The notes: generated by a model not told the origin, from the sequence alone. 64,000 bases of DNA from Nepenthes gracilis (GCA_033239525.1 BSYO01000014.1:2989351-3053350); one strand, 5' to 3'. Shown: positions 11,916 through 23,504, counted from the first letter of the stretch. Translations and numbers: made by a program.

Positions 11916-12880
11916 GTTCGGATCATATTTAGATAGCTGGATTACATGCCTCCATCCCTCATCCCTAATTATCATGCGGGCTCGTATTGGTCCGGATTGA
12001 GCTGGCCAGCTCGAGCCGTGGTTATTTCTAGTTTGGTAAGTGTTTAATTTTGGTTAAATCAATGGTCCCGTAATTGAAGTTCCTGTTATTAAGCAGTCCC
12101 ATGGAAAAAATGGGTTACAGTTCTCTCTCTGTCTAGTTGATTATTTATAAATATTAGTTTTTCCCCATGAAGCCTAAGGCTTAGTTCAGTTGATCTTATG
12201 ATGATCTGATGCTATAGTGGTTGATCTAGCCTTCTGTTTGCAGCAGCAGCTGCTTGTGGAAAGAGGATTGGTGGTGGGTGGTGGTGGTGGTGGTGGTGGT
12301 GGTGGGTGGTGGGGTGGGGAGTGGTGGAGCTGGTTGGTGTGGGAAGGGTTTTTTAGTTTTTTTTTTTTCCTGTCCCTTCTATTTTTTAAAATAGAAGTTT
12401 AAAATGCCAACTTGTTAATTTTTTAAAATTATCTTCTCTACTTTTATTTTTAAGCTGTATTCTCCACTCTATTTTTTTGTATTTAACTTACTGCGAATTG
12501 ATTCAAAAGAATTTTAAAATTGACATTTATTTTTTGTTTTTTTTTCTTTTATAATTTTTTTTTTTTTACACATCGCTACTGCATTGGTTCACATCTCAAA
12601 TTAGATCGATATGATCTAAATTGTTATTAAGTTAATATGTTATAATATAATTGGGAAAGAATCAAATTTAAGAATAAAATCAAATAAAATAAAAAAATAT
12701 TCCTACCTTTTAGGCGTATGATTTTATCCTAAGAAGTCATGCGTTTGGTAAAGTTAGGAATAATGGAAACTAAACACGTGATTATGCATCCGGACCCACC
12801 GTGCGAGGAGTAGAAAATATCTAAAATATATTGATATATTTTTAATTTTTAGATTGACAAAATAAATAAATAATTATATT
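11916..12880. other. CNOT9 3' flank with (GGT)n microsatellite
   Basis: This is 3' untranslated or intergenic sequence. A (GGT)n run lies at about 12272-12312. The rest is T-rich, with no further gene. Confidence 0.6.
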
Positions 12881-12904
12881 TTTGACACAGGCTGAATGAG
12901 TATT

Positions 12905-13112
12905 TTTTACAAGGAGAAGAATCGTCCTTCTCTTAATCTGGATCGTCGGATTTTATATTCGACGGTTACGTGTTTTGGATGATTAAATTTAAAATTGAAT
13001 GATCTACGTTATATTATCCATTTAAAACATATGGGCCGTCGAATTTTACATCCAACGGTTTAGATGAAGAGAAGGACGCCTCCCGGATCTTTGGGGGAAG
13101 ACCGTCTAACAA
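12905..13112. mobile_element. Palindromic MITE-like element
   Basis: The left arm (12911-12964) and right arm (about 13034-13085) are imperfect inverted copies. CGTCCTTCTCTT and ATTCGACGG on the left pair with AAGAGAAGGACG and CCGTCGAAT on the right. The AT-rich centre carries no ORF. Target duplications are not clear. Confidence 0.5.
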
Positions 13113-14330
13113 TTTTTATTTTATATTATTAAAAATAATACTTTTTTAATATTTTTAAAATAGTAACTATCAATATATATATATATATATATAAATAAAG
13201 AATAATTAAATATAAATTTTTAATATTTTAATATGTTATGAATTTTGTATATAATGTTCTTATATACCTAAAATTATTAAATATATATTTTGTATATTTT
13301 AAAATTTTATAAAATTTTCCCTACATGCATATTATTTTAAAAAAATATTAAAATGGTATATTTAAATATGAAATTTGTAATTTCATAAAATAGCATATGA
13401 ATTCAGTTCACTGTTTTTTTCAATATAATTTAACAAAAATAGTATATTTAATTATAAAATTTATATATATTATTAAGCTTTCAACTCACTCTTACTTTTT
13501 ATTTTTTATTAACCCTTTTAAATTAGTGGTTCAACCACTTGTAGGAATATAAGATTTTGTTCAAGGAGTAAAAATTTAGGTTAGGGTTAGAAAGAAATCA
13601 GTAGTTATATTTTATTTTAAACAATTTAATTTTGTGCTAATTTAATTATAAAAACGTATTATGAAAAATGTTGTTGGATTTCGATTTTTATTCTGATTAT
13701 TTAGTTACTATGATTTTTAGTTTAGGCATAACTCTTTACGTATGATCTGATGTTATAATATGGTCAATATTCTAACCACATGATGATGTAATATTTCGAG
13801 TCTTTTGGTTAGGTTATAATATTTTTATTTTGATCGATTGATATATTAATATAAAATTCACTCTTATAAATTATTGTGTTTATTATTTACTCATGATTGG
13901 CCATAATTTAAGTAATTAGGTTAATTAAAAATTGATTAATTTAACCATCTTTATATACATTTTAATCGTAGGGTTTTTTGAAGGTTATTCAAAAAATGAC
14001 GATGAGCAGTTGATATTAATAAAAAATCTTTACTTGATTAATTGTAGAGATTATAAAACACTTGTTTGATTTAACAGTACAATTTAATTAATTACTTATT
14101 TAAATTAATTATTCAATTAAATTAACTATTTATTTATAATATAAAAAATAATAATATAGATCTCACGTACCAATAGAGATATAAATGAATTACAATTTAA
14201 TATAATTTTTAAATATATTTTTAATAATATTAATTATTAATAGGTAATATATATGTAGATATATATTGGAATAATGAATATTTATTGAAATGATATTTAA
14301 AAGCAATATTTCAAAAGATGATATCTCCCG
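13113..14330. other. AT-rich intergenic region
   Basis: Strongly AT-rich sequence with TA microsatellites (for example 13174-13192). No gene or mobile-element termini were recognised. Confidence 0.6.
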
Positions 14331-14439
14331 CACCCGTGCTTGAATTGTCTATCTGGATTCCGTGCAAATCGGCCCCGTCGTCATTGCTAGCCACCAGCCG
14401 GAATCCTCCATAGCATATCCCTCGTCATCCATTCCCCTT

Positions 14440-14916
14440 CCTTCCCTCAAGCAATTAACGACCACCATTTTCTCTCTCTCTGTGTCGAATTATTATCGGA
14501 AATTCTCTGGACCACTGTCTCGAATTCATCCCTCAGGACACAAATCGCAATCACAACTCTCTCTCTCTCTATCTCTCCCCCTCTTTTATGCTCCGTCTAT
14601 CCATTTAACTTCACCTTCCACCTCTCATCTTGTCCGTACCACTCAAAACCCAAGTATTCTGCATTGACCTGGCTTCGTCATACTAGATATCTATAAAGTC
14701 CCTCTAACCCATTTTGTAATTCGCCAGAGTTTCCCATTCCGAAGCTGGGATCGAGTAATCAGACGCAAAAAAGAAGTGCCCGTTTCCCATTTGATCTCCG
14801 CTTTGCGTAATTTAACAGAAAAGAAGGCAGTGAGGTTGTTAGTTAGGAGGAAAGGAGTTCTTAGAGAGAGAGAGAAAAGGGTGAAGCTTCACTGGGTCAG
14901 AAGAATTGTAGACATC
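14440..14916 (+). promoter_or_regulatory. GGP promoter and leader: CT-rich tract and possible TATA box
   Basis: CT-rich runs (14471-14590) are typical of plant leaders or core promoters. TATAAAG occurs at 14692-14698. GGP leaders are usually several hundred bases long, so transcription may start near the CT-rich tract rather than after the TATAAAG. The sequence does not decide this. Confidence 0.4.
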
Positions 14917-15108
14917 ACGGCTGTGCTCAGAGCATTTCGCCCTCTTATTCATGTCCGATCTGTTCGACGGAAAGGTTGTGTGATCGAAAGCAGCAACCCT
15001 TCGCCGCACGGAGGACGGGGAGCTCTGCCTTCCGAAGGCGGCAGTCCTTCCGATCTTCTGTTCCTCGCCGGCGGTGGCCTCATTGTCTCATCTTCCGCTC
15101 TCTATTAG
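14917..15108 (+). CDS. Conserved non-AUG leader ORF of GGP, 63 codons, ACG start
   Basis: In-frame reading from ACG (14917-14919) to TAG (15106-15108) gives a 63-residue peptide containing HVRSVRRKGCVIE and HGGRGALPSEGGSPSDLLFL. These are hallmarks of the leader peptide of plant GDP-L-galactose phosphorylase mRNAs. In known cases this ORF starts at ACG and, at high ascorbate, stalls or diverts ribosomes and lowers GGP translation. Here the ACG has A at -3 and G at +4, a good context. It ends 108 bases before the GGP AUG. The frame stays open upstream to a GTG at 14776, but no AUG occurs in frame. Assignment rests on peptide recognition; regulation is known for the family and inferred here. 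Confidence 0.88.
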   Translation, partial: TAVLRAFRPLIHVRSVRRKGCVIESSNPSPHGGRGALPSEGGSPSDLLFLAGGGLIVSSSALY

Positions 15109-15216
15109 TAGATAAAATAATATATATATTTTATTGTTATCCAGCCGAATAATATTTGTATCTAGCTGTTTCTCTGCGTGGTGGTTTTTGGCTTGGTTTC
15201 ACTGAAGAACCCGAAC

Positions 15217-18200
15217 ATGATGAGGTTTAAGAGAGTTCCAACTGTTGTGTCAAATTATCAAAGTGAGGGGGCTGAGGGGGGTGCTCAGCGTGGTGTAGGT
15301 TGTGGGTGCAACTGCCTGAGAGACTGCTGTACTCCAGGTATTTACTAAAATGTCTTACTTAAATTTTAGGTTTTTTTTTTTCGAGATCTGATATCTTGTG
15401 AGTTTTCTGCGAATTTGTGGCAATGCAGTTAGAGGTTCTATTTTTTATCATCTATTTGAGTTCCTTGTGAACTGTGGGGGTCGGAAGATTGTTAAATATG
15501 CTGACTAGCTGTGGAAAAGATAGTGCAGCTTCAGGAGACTAGTTCCCAATTTTGTGATGGATGCATTTGATCAGAAAAACAAAGGAAAATTAAATGCAGT
15601 TTTATTTGAAAATTGAAAAAAAAAAAAGGAAATTCAGTTCTCCTGATGAATTTGGATTGGTTCCTTTTTCATACTTTTGAGTTGCTGGGGGTTTGGAGGG
15701 GCTATGGCTTCGTTTGTAGGGTAAACTGTTCTCACATCCTTATGTCTAGTTCTAGAGTTTTAAATTAGGTTAGTGGTTTTTGTTGGAGAAGGAAATAGGA
15801 ATTTACATCTATTGAGAATTGGAAAGAAAAAAGAAAACATGATTATGTCCACCCTGTGAATTGGTGGTGTTTTCATTGATTACTTAGTGAAATTGTAACT
15901 GATTTGTTTGCTTGGTCGTTTGGATAGGGCCAAAGCTTCCTTTGTACGCTTACAGGAGGGTGAACAAGATTGATAATGAGAAGCATTTGGTTGCCCATGA
16001 TTCAAGGAAGCCTCCTGTTGTCTTTCTCGACTCACTCCTCCTTGGGGAGGTAATTAATTCATAAGAAAAAATAAAACTAAAACTCAAATTTCACGAGAAG
16101 CATTGCATAAATCATCTCTTTGTTACTCTATTATGGCAGTGGGAGGACCGAATGCAGCGAGGGCTCTTCCATTATGATGTCACAGCATGCAAAACCAAGG
16201 TCCCATATCAGTTTCTGTTTCTTTGTTTACTAAGTTTTGCCGCTGGTCAATAGCTTGCTAATTTTGAAAGGAAAATTCTATTATGCTATTGTAAGACTTG
16301 AGTCAGAGTGCTAAATAACAATATTTAGATGTCAAGTTTGTGAAATTTTGATCATATTATCATTCATAGCCTCTTCTGAATTTGAAATGTTATGCATTGC
16401 TGTGCCATTGTTGTGGTGCAATACTTTATTATATTATTATAAATATTGGCTCATATGTATTGGTATTAGGGTCCTCGATATCGATATTTTCCAATACTGC
16501 GATAATATTGTATTATATTTTCATATCACCCGTTATATCACGATATATCAGCCGATACGGCCCTACTAGCTTATGATTTTTAGAAAAAAAAATTTCTTAT
16601 GATATATTCAATACCGATTCATATTGTCCAAGATAGCCGATACCGATATAGCTATGATTGATACTGATATAACTATAACTGATACCGATATTTTCATCAT
16701 GGTATATTGGGATTTCTTGGGTTAGAGAATTTTTGGATTTATTACCCTTAGAATCTGTTTAAGCCAACTGGGGTTGTGTTTTATTCTTTAAAGATTAGTG
16801 CAATGTGAACAGGTAATACCTGGCCAGTATGGCTTTATTGCCCAGCTGAATGAAGGCCGCCATCTTAAAAAGAGGCCAACTGAATTCCGAGTCGACAAGG
16901 TCTTGCAACCTTTTGATGACAATAAATTCAACTTTACCAAAGTTGGGCAAGAGGAGGTTCTCTTCCAATTTGAACCCAGTGAAGAGGATGAAATCCAGTT
17001 TATTCCTGCGGCTCCTTTTGATGTTGAAAACTCTCCAAGCATTGTTGCCATCAATGTATTCTTAGTTTTTTTTTTCCCCATTTTTTAGTGGTCTATAATT
17101 TAATTTAATTTTTATTTTTAGAGTTTGTCTAAGTGGGATTAAAATAAACAGGTCAGTCCGATTGAATATGGGCATGTGCTTTTGATCCCTCGTATTCTCG
17201 ACTGCCTGCCTCAGAGGATTGATAATGAAAGTTTCATGCTTGCTCTTTGCATGGCAAGAGAAGCAGGGAGTCCATACTTCCGACTTGGTTACAATAGCTT
17301 GGGTGCATTTGCCACCATCAACCACCTTCACTTCCAGGTTCTCTTTTTCTTTTTCCATTTTTTTTTTCTTTTTTTAAAAATTTGGTTTATGTATTTTGAC
17401 CCCTTTCGCCGCTTTTATCTATCTATCTATTTGTCTATCACTAAGTTGAGAGGGTTAAATTTTGTTCTTAGAAAGTAGTTTTCCCTCAAAATTACCCATT
17501 TAAAGTAGTGACAATGACCTGGATTGGTTGATCTCCCCGCATTAAATCATGAATTTAAGCATTGATATTTAAGAGGCATTTTAATGATCTCGTGGATCAG
17601 GGTTATTACTTGGCTATGCCGTTTCCGATTGAGAAGGCTCTTACTAGGAAAATAGCCACTATGGATAGTGGGGTGAAGATTTCTGAGCTGCTAAATTATC
17701 CAGTCAGGGGCATCATCTTCGAGGGTGGAAGCTTTCTTCAAGATTTGTCCGATGCGATTTGTGGGTCCTGTGTTTGCCTTCAAGACAACAACATACCGTT
17801 CAATGTCCTCATTTCCGACTTGGGGAGACGCGTTTTCCTTATTCCTCAGGTGCTAACAATTACCACCCATGATTCTTCATGCCACAGACACACACACACG
17901 CACACGCACGCACGCATGCATGTGTGCGCACACACACACAAAAAGAGTATTACTTGTACGTAAAATTAAGTTGTTCTTTATGTTTGAAGGGACGTGGAAA
18001 AGAATACTTAAGGTAATGAAAGGAAATTGTAGGGCAGAAGGAAAGGCTTCTTATAATTCGACCCAAACATTGGAAACCCGTCACTTTCTGTTTCGATTCT
18101 TTCATTTTCTTCAATCTAAACTAGTTGCAGAATTTTTTCAATTTCTTTCTTTTTTTGGAAAAAAGTTATAGACCTAGAAAAACTTAAAGTGTTGTGATAA

Positions 18201-19431
18201 AAATAATTTTACATAGTTTTTACTTTCAATGGATATTGCACTAAATCGAGTAGAATGATAAGAACAAATTTATATAACTGACCACACTTAATAGGACTTA
18301 AAGCTTTGTTGTTGTTGCCATTGTTATATCGATTATCAATTTTTTCAGTTCAAAGCATTTCTGGCTTTTCTGTAAGAAAAGCTCAAGTTCATGCTGATTA
18401 TTCTGCCTTTTCTGTAAGCAAAGCCCAAATCATGCTGATTTCCTTGTTTTCCTTTTAATTGATGCAATCAGTGTTGTGTTGAAAAACAAGCTGTAATTCG
18501 AGTGGAATTACAAAAATAGATTCATATAGTTAATCATATTTAGTAAGATTTTAGGCTTTGTTGTTGTTATTGTTGTATTGACTGTCAACTTTTCAGTTCA
18601 AAGTAATTCGGCCTATTATGTATGCAATGCCCAAATTCATGCTAATTCTCCTGTTTTCTTATCTAATTTTTTTATTTTATGCAACCAGTGTTATGCTGAA
18701 AAGCAAGCGGAAAATCGGGTAAAATGACAAAAATGGATTCATATAGTTGACCAGGCTTAATGGGATTTACGACTTTATCGTTATTATTGTGTCAGCTATC
18801 AATTTTGCAGGTTGAAGTAATTCTCCCTTTTCTATAAGCAAAGCCCAAATCCATGCTGATTCTCATGTTTTCTTTTATTTGATGCAACCAGTGTTATGCT
18901 AAAAGGCAAGCCGAAAATCAAATGAAATGACAAAAATAGATTCATATAGTCGACCATAGTTAGTGGGATTCAAGGCTTGTTTTTGTTGTTGTATTGACTA
19001 CTAAAATTTTCAGTTCAAACTTCGAAGTCATTCTGCTTCTTTTGCAAGCAAAACCTAAATTCATGCTGATTTTACTGTTCCCTGCTTTTATCTGATGCAA
19101 CCAGTGTTATGCCAAAAAGCAAGCTCTCGGTGAGGTGAGCCCCGAGCTCCTTGACACGCAAGTGAACCCAGCAGTGTGGGAGATCAGTGGGCATATGGTG
19201 CTGAAGAGAAAGAAGGACTACGACGAGGCATCCGAGGAAAATGCCTGGAGGCTGCTCGCGGAGGTGTCACTTTCCAAAGCGAGGTTCAAAGAAGTGAAAG
19301 CTCTCATACTCAAACCCACCTCTTGCTGTGCCAAAGATGGGGCTCAAAGGCGGGAGCTCACGCCTCAGCCTCCAGAAGAGGCAGATGCAGTCAACGGAGG
19401 CTCCTCGGCTATAGTTGCCAGGACCAGCTAG
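15217..19431 (+). CDS. GGP: GDP-L-galactose phosphorylase (VTC2/VTC5 type)
   Basis: GGP converts GDP-L-galactose to L-galactose 1-phosphate, the committed, rate-controlling step of plant ascorbate synthesis. Seven exons (15217-15337, 15928-16049, 16140-16199, 16813-17055, 17152-17337, 17601-17849, 19105-19431) all have GT-AG borders and join to 435 codons plus TAG, the usual family length. Motifs include LKRVPTVVSNYQ-like VPTVVSNYQ at the N-terminus, EDRMQRGLFHYDVTACKTKV, LIPRILDCLPQRID and the HIT-superfamily catalytic HLHFQ at about residues 240-244. CYAKKQALGEVSPELLDTQV opens exon 7. All catalytic parts are intact, so the gene looks functional. It is preceded by the leader ORF expected for ascorbate feedback. 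Intron 3 holds a CGATAT repeat and intron 6 an unusual tandem array. Confidence 0.96.
16440..16707 (+). repeat. CGATAT family copy E, full length
   Basis: The best-preserved copy in the window lies in GGP intron 3. It runs from ATATGTATTGGTATTAGGG through CGATATCGATATTTTCC and ATATCACGATATATCAGCCG to TGATACCGATATTTTCATC. Confidence 0.75.
17886..17942. repeat. (CA)n/(CG) microsatellite
   Basis: CA and CACG dinucleotide runs sit shortly after the exon 6 donor in GGP intron 6. Confidence 0.9.
18195..18335 (+). repeat. SINE 3' tail in GGP intron 6
   Basis: It contains AAATCGAGTAGAATGATAAG and AACTGACCACACTTAATAGG, and ends GCTTTGTTGTTGTTG. It matches the other SINE tails in the window and may have seeded the array that follows. 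Confidence 0.6.
18340..19104 (+). repeat. Tandem array of exon-7 start plus SINE tail, about 210-bp period
   Basis: Three diverged units precede the real exon 7. Each carries a splice-acceptor look-alike and a copy of the first 20 or so coding bases of exon 7 at 18472, 18689 and 18892; the true exon starts at 19105. The spacings are 217, 203 and 213 bases. Each decoy is followed by SINE-tail sequence (AAATCGGGTAAAATGAC type) and the repeated GCAAAGCCCAAAT segment. Translation from each decoy reaches a stop within 12 to 15 codons. Confidence 0.85.
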
Positions 19432-19705
19432 AGCCCCTGATGGTAATGATGGTAATAATATAAGACTAGCTGTTAGCTATAAGATCCCCAGAATAAAAGC
19501 AAACGGAGTTTGCGTTGTTGTCTGGATTTTATTAGTTCTCTAAAATAGAAGATTAATGTGGTAATTGATTGCAGTATTGAAAGTGTGTTATATGCTGTAG
19601 AGAGAGGTGAATAATAGCTGATGAATATCAGTTGATTTCAATGGAAATATTATCAGATGGTTTTATTTGTTGTTGTTTTTTTCTTTTTTGCAATGGTATG
19701 GCTGA
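19432..19705 (+). other. GGP 3' untranslated and downstream sequence
   Basis: AATAAAAG occurs at about 19491-19498 and could serve as the poly(A) signal. No gene follows before the repeat at 19706. Confidence 0.45.
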
Positions 19706-19836
19706 TCATTCATACATATCGATAAAAATATTTATATCGGTATTAGTTATAATTATATTGATATCGAATACATTGGATAATATATAACAGCATAAATATA
19801 ACAGAAGAATTTTTTTAAAAAATCGTGATAATCGAT
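19706..19836 (-). repeat. CGATAT family copy F, part 1, interrupted by the Gypsy element
   Basis: ATACATATCGATAAAAATAT and TATATCGGTATTAG belong to the repeat family in reverse. The copy stops at the 5' LTR, and similar sequence resumes after the 3' LTR at about 31522. Confidence 0.5.
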
Positions 19837-21192
19837 CAATGGGTACTTGGAAAATGGGGTTACTAAAGAAAAAAAACTGCTCCCGCAAAGCTACCAACGT
19901 TCTAAAATTTCAAGTAAGATGATAGGCCCAGGACTGGGAGGCCCAAGGACGGTCAACGTTGGCGTTGACCGTCCAGGCGGCCGGTTTGCTCACAAACGGT
20001 CAACCCAACATTGACCAGTTTGTTGGGCCTTTAGAGGCTTTGCAATAATGTGGGCCTATTCTATTCAGCCCCACACCCCATCACCGCCGCCCGCCGCTCT
20101 CTTCGTTCTACACGGCGCGCCAACAGTGACGGTCAACACGGCCACCACCATCCGCTCCCCTACATACCAGGCCCAAACGAGGCCCTTCCACAAGATAGTG
20201 GGCTCGACTTACTTAGGCCCATAGCCTAAATGAAGGCCAATGGCGACACCTCTCATGAGGACGGCCAACACGCACGCAGTGGTCAACCCCGGCGCTGACC
20301 GGCCCGCGCCAGCACGCTGGGCCCCAAAAGGCCTTCCAACAAGAACGCCCGACCTGCTTGAGCCCATCAATCATAAAAAGGCCAACCACGATCCTCCAAG
20401 GATATTCCACGATCTCAAAAGAAATATCACAAGATCAAGCGCCCTTCAAATAAGGAAGGCGCCAGATCCTTCCAACTCCTTGCCCAAGGAACCTCAACCA
20501 GAAGGAAGGAAGTTAACTTGGAAAGTGGTTGACTGTCTCACACAAAACAATCCCCCACAATCGGGCAACAAGCACCACCTCCCGGAAGGAAGGTCGGCCA
20601 CACAGATCACGATGGCGATGATTCCTTCCAAAGAGGGAAGATCACCACCTTTGCCATAAGAGAAACCCCGGATCTACTATCCAGGCACGCTTCCTCCACA
20701 CCTTTGAAAAAGGCTTTCTTCCATACTCAAATGGCATGCTCTCTAAGCACGCTCTCGGGAGACCGGAAATTCTCTCTCTTGAACAAAGACTCGAGACCGT
20801 AAAGAACCCTAATTGCTCAACAACAAGCTCTGTTTCCTGCAACCAAGCTCTAAAACACAGCCCAATTCCAAGGCGACGAACGGGTCCTTACGCACGTTCA
20901 CCGCCTTCCCACCATCCAGATACGAGAAAGGACTTGGCGCCTTTTCTCGACATCCGAGAGCATACTCCTTTTCCCTTTCCCTTACTCTCTCTCTCATTTA
21001 CGCCTCCTTCCATTGAAGGTCAAGTTGACCGACTTGAAAGTCGGAGTGTTATCGGTGGGATTACATCCCGCCGTTAACGCTGACCTCTCGTTTGCTTTAG
21101 TGGTGTGCAGGATTCGCACTCGGTAAGCGGAGCCGGTTCAAACCATCCAGAAGAATCCGAATCCGTTCGAAGTCGGATCCAGGTACGCATCA
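19837..21192 (+). repeat. 5' LTR of the Gypsy element
   Basis: The LTR is about 1,356 bp. Its first bases read CAATGGGTAC, corresponding to TGATGGGTAC in the 3' LTR, so the terminal TG has been altered. It ends GGTACGCATCA. The core (GATGATAGGCCCAG onward) matches 30234-31521 closely. Confidence 0.88.
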
Positions 21193-21193
21193 T

Positions 21194-21212
21194 TGGCGCC
21201 GTCTGTGGGAAG
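21194..21212 (+). other. Primer-binding site
   Basis: TGGCGCCGTCTGTGGGAAG follows the LTR after one base. The first nine bases fit the 3' end of plant tRNA-Asp, a primer used by several plant Gypsy groups. The remainder diverges from it. Confidence 0.7.
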
Positions 21213-21277
21213 CGCTTACGAAAAGCCTACCACCAAGAAATCAGCCAAAACTCTCTCAGTCACCTTCTGCTGCAACA

Positions 21278-22741
21278 ATGGTGAACACGAGAGCGCAGGC
21301 TAGCGACCTCGCTAGAGACACACTGTTGTCCCCGACTGTGGCCATGCTTTCGCCGATGCCCCGTCAATCAACGGCCACCGGAGGAGCTCCACCGCCCTAC
21401 ATCCAAAGAATCGGTGGAGCGGATGCAGGCAACACCGCTCGCTTCAATCGCTTTGTGAGCGTAAGAGCAACAACAACAAGCGGCTCCACCACCCAGCTAT
21501 TCCCGCTCCCGCCACCAAGAAAGGTGGCCGAGGAAGAAGAAGGCGCCAAGAGGCCTGGAAAAGCCGCGAACAATCTACCTCCAAAGATCCTCCCACGTTC
21601 CCCGGCCGTAACAGCCCCGGTGGACGCTCCGGGAGTACATCCCCGACAAAAGCCCAACCGAGAAATCCTAGATACTCTCGGGCGGAAGATCATCGTCATC
21701 TGACCCAGAGCGCGAGTCTCCGGGATCGCTGAAACCACAGAGGCAAAAGCCCGACCGGCCATCGAAAACAAGACGAGTTGAGGAATTTCCTCAACTCCAA
21801 GAGATTCGCAAAACGCCACTCGTGCGCACTCCACGAGTGGACCAAACTGGAACCACGTGTTCCGGAATGACGAGCGCCATCGACTTGGACAGTCACCATT
21901 CACCGCCGAGATCTCGAACCGTCCACTACCGGGCCCAAGTTCAAGATGCCGCCCCTTGACTTCAGACGATGGGGGCAAAGTGATCCGGTTGATCACCTGG
22001 ATCACTTCCGCACCCATCTCGAGTCTACAAGGGCCGGAAGACTCGGCGATGTGCCGCTTTCCACTGACACTGAAGGGAGACGCCAGGATCTGGTTTCACC
22101 ACCTCCCTTCAGGATCTGTTAGCAATTTCCGTGAACTCACGGACCTCTTCCTGGCTCAGTATGCATCGAGCCGACGGGAAGAGAAACAGCCGTGGCACCT
22201 CTCCCACATAAAGCAGAAACCGGGAGAGAACCCACGACGCTTCCTGGATCGCTTCGTGGCTGAGGCCAGAAGGATTCCCAGGATTACTGAGGAGATGAAG
22301 TTGGGCAGCTTCATCTCAGCGCTGACATATGGAGATTTCTTCAAGCATCTGGCCCATAAAAATCCTCAGACTTTCCGCGAGGCGGAATCCATCACCAGGG
22401 CCTACGCTGCTGCAGAAGAGGCCAACGAGGCAAAACGCCCAGAACGGGCGGATCAGCCTCGGCCGATTCCTGGAGAAGGAAAGAGAAAGTTTGTTGGCGG
22501 AGAGCATCCCCGCCAGAAGCAGCAACGGACTGGGCCCTCAGAACGCAGGGACTATGGGCCCACCACCTTCACACCCCTGACGGACACACGCTCTAATGTC
22601 CTGATGCAGATCCGCGGGGAAAAGTTTCTGAAGTGGCCAAAGGCGCTGAAAAAGGACTCTGGGAATCGTGCTAATCGTGACTTCCACCGCTCACGCCACT
22701 CAATCAAGACCAGAATGCGCCGCAGGGAAATCAAGACCTGA
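21278..22741 (+). pseudogene. gag of the Gypsy element, frameshifted
   Basis: Starts with MVNTRAQ, a usual gag opening in this lineage, at 21278 and runs to a TGA at 21701-21703. The retrotransposon gag domain then lies in another frame within 21857-22741, with GDARIWFHHLPSGSVSNF, FLDRFVAEARRIP and AESITRAYAAAEE. Gag forms the particle core around the element RNA. A frameshift and rearranged sequence between 21700 and 22030 separate the two parts, so no intact product is made. It lies directly downstream of the primer-binding site. Confidence 0.85.
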
Positions 22742-22929
22742 TTCACCGAGGACACCTCACCCGATTTGTCAGGGGACCCGGACAGAACCAAGGAGCAGCA
22801 AATGAAGAGGGGCAGGAGCAGACGCCTCCCCGGAACCGGATTGCAAGGCAGGAGTTGTCAACATGATCACCACCCGACCTGCCAGAAGCCTGGAAGACAG
22901 CAAGGAGTAGCAGACTGGGAGGAAGAAGC

Positions 22930-23504
22930 AGCGCGTAGTAGATAACATCATTAGCTTTAGTGAATGTGATTCGAACCATGTAATCTCCCCCCATGCTGAC
23001 CCCCTTGTAATTTTTCGACTCGTTTGAATTTCCGTCGGACTACGGACTACCAAAGCGAGTCTTTATTGATAATGGTAGCTCAAGGACTTGCTTTATTTGG
23101 ATGCATTCTTTAGACTAGGCCTAAAAAAGAACCAACTGAAACCTGATGAATGACCTTTATACGGCCTTGACAACGAACCGGTGCCCGTTCAAGGGACAAT
23201 CCAACTGGAAGTCACCCTGGGCACCTACCCAAAAACAGCAAGTCGGATGCTAACCTTTTTAGTGGTTGACCTGCCCTCCGTGTACAACGCCATATTAGGC
23301 AGACCGTGCCTAACGTCGTTTGGGGCAGTCACGTCCATACCGCACCTAAAAATGAAGTTCCCAACGCCCTACGGCATCGGAGAGGTTCTGGGAGATCAGG
23401 TCACTGGACGGACCTGTTACATGGCCCAGATTGCCCCTAGTGGCAGAACTGGCACGGTGGGAGAACTCGATCACCGAGACGAGACCACCTTGCAGCAGGC
23501 GTAG
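22930..23504 (+). pseudogene. Aspartic protease region of the Gypsy element
   Basis: Fragments ISFSECDSNHV and HADPLVI precede KRVFIDNGSSRTCFIWMHSL at about 23045-23115, the protease active-site region. The NAILGRPCLTSFGAV flap-side motif is in 23181-23504. D-N-G-S-S in place of D-[TS]-G is common in this plant lineage and need not mean inactivation. Stops and frame changes around 22925-23180 do break the gene. Confidence 0.75.

Noticed and set aside
12217..12402. A glycine-rich ORF.
   Set aside because: It is the translation of a (GGT)n microsatellite.
14776..14916. Upstream extension of the GGP leader ORF to 14776.
   Set aside because: The codon there is GTG, and the conserved peptide begins at the ACG at 14917.
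21397..22017. A minus-strand ORF of 206 codons over gag.
   Set aside because: It is a GC-rich shadow of the gag frame, with no recognisable motif.
23045..23115. The protease active site D-N-G-S-S looked like an inactivating mutation.
   Set aside because: This plant lineage often has other residues between D and G; the gene is broken by stops elsewhere instead.
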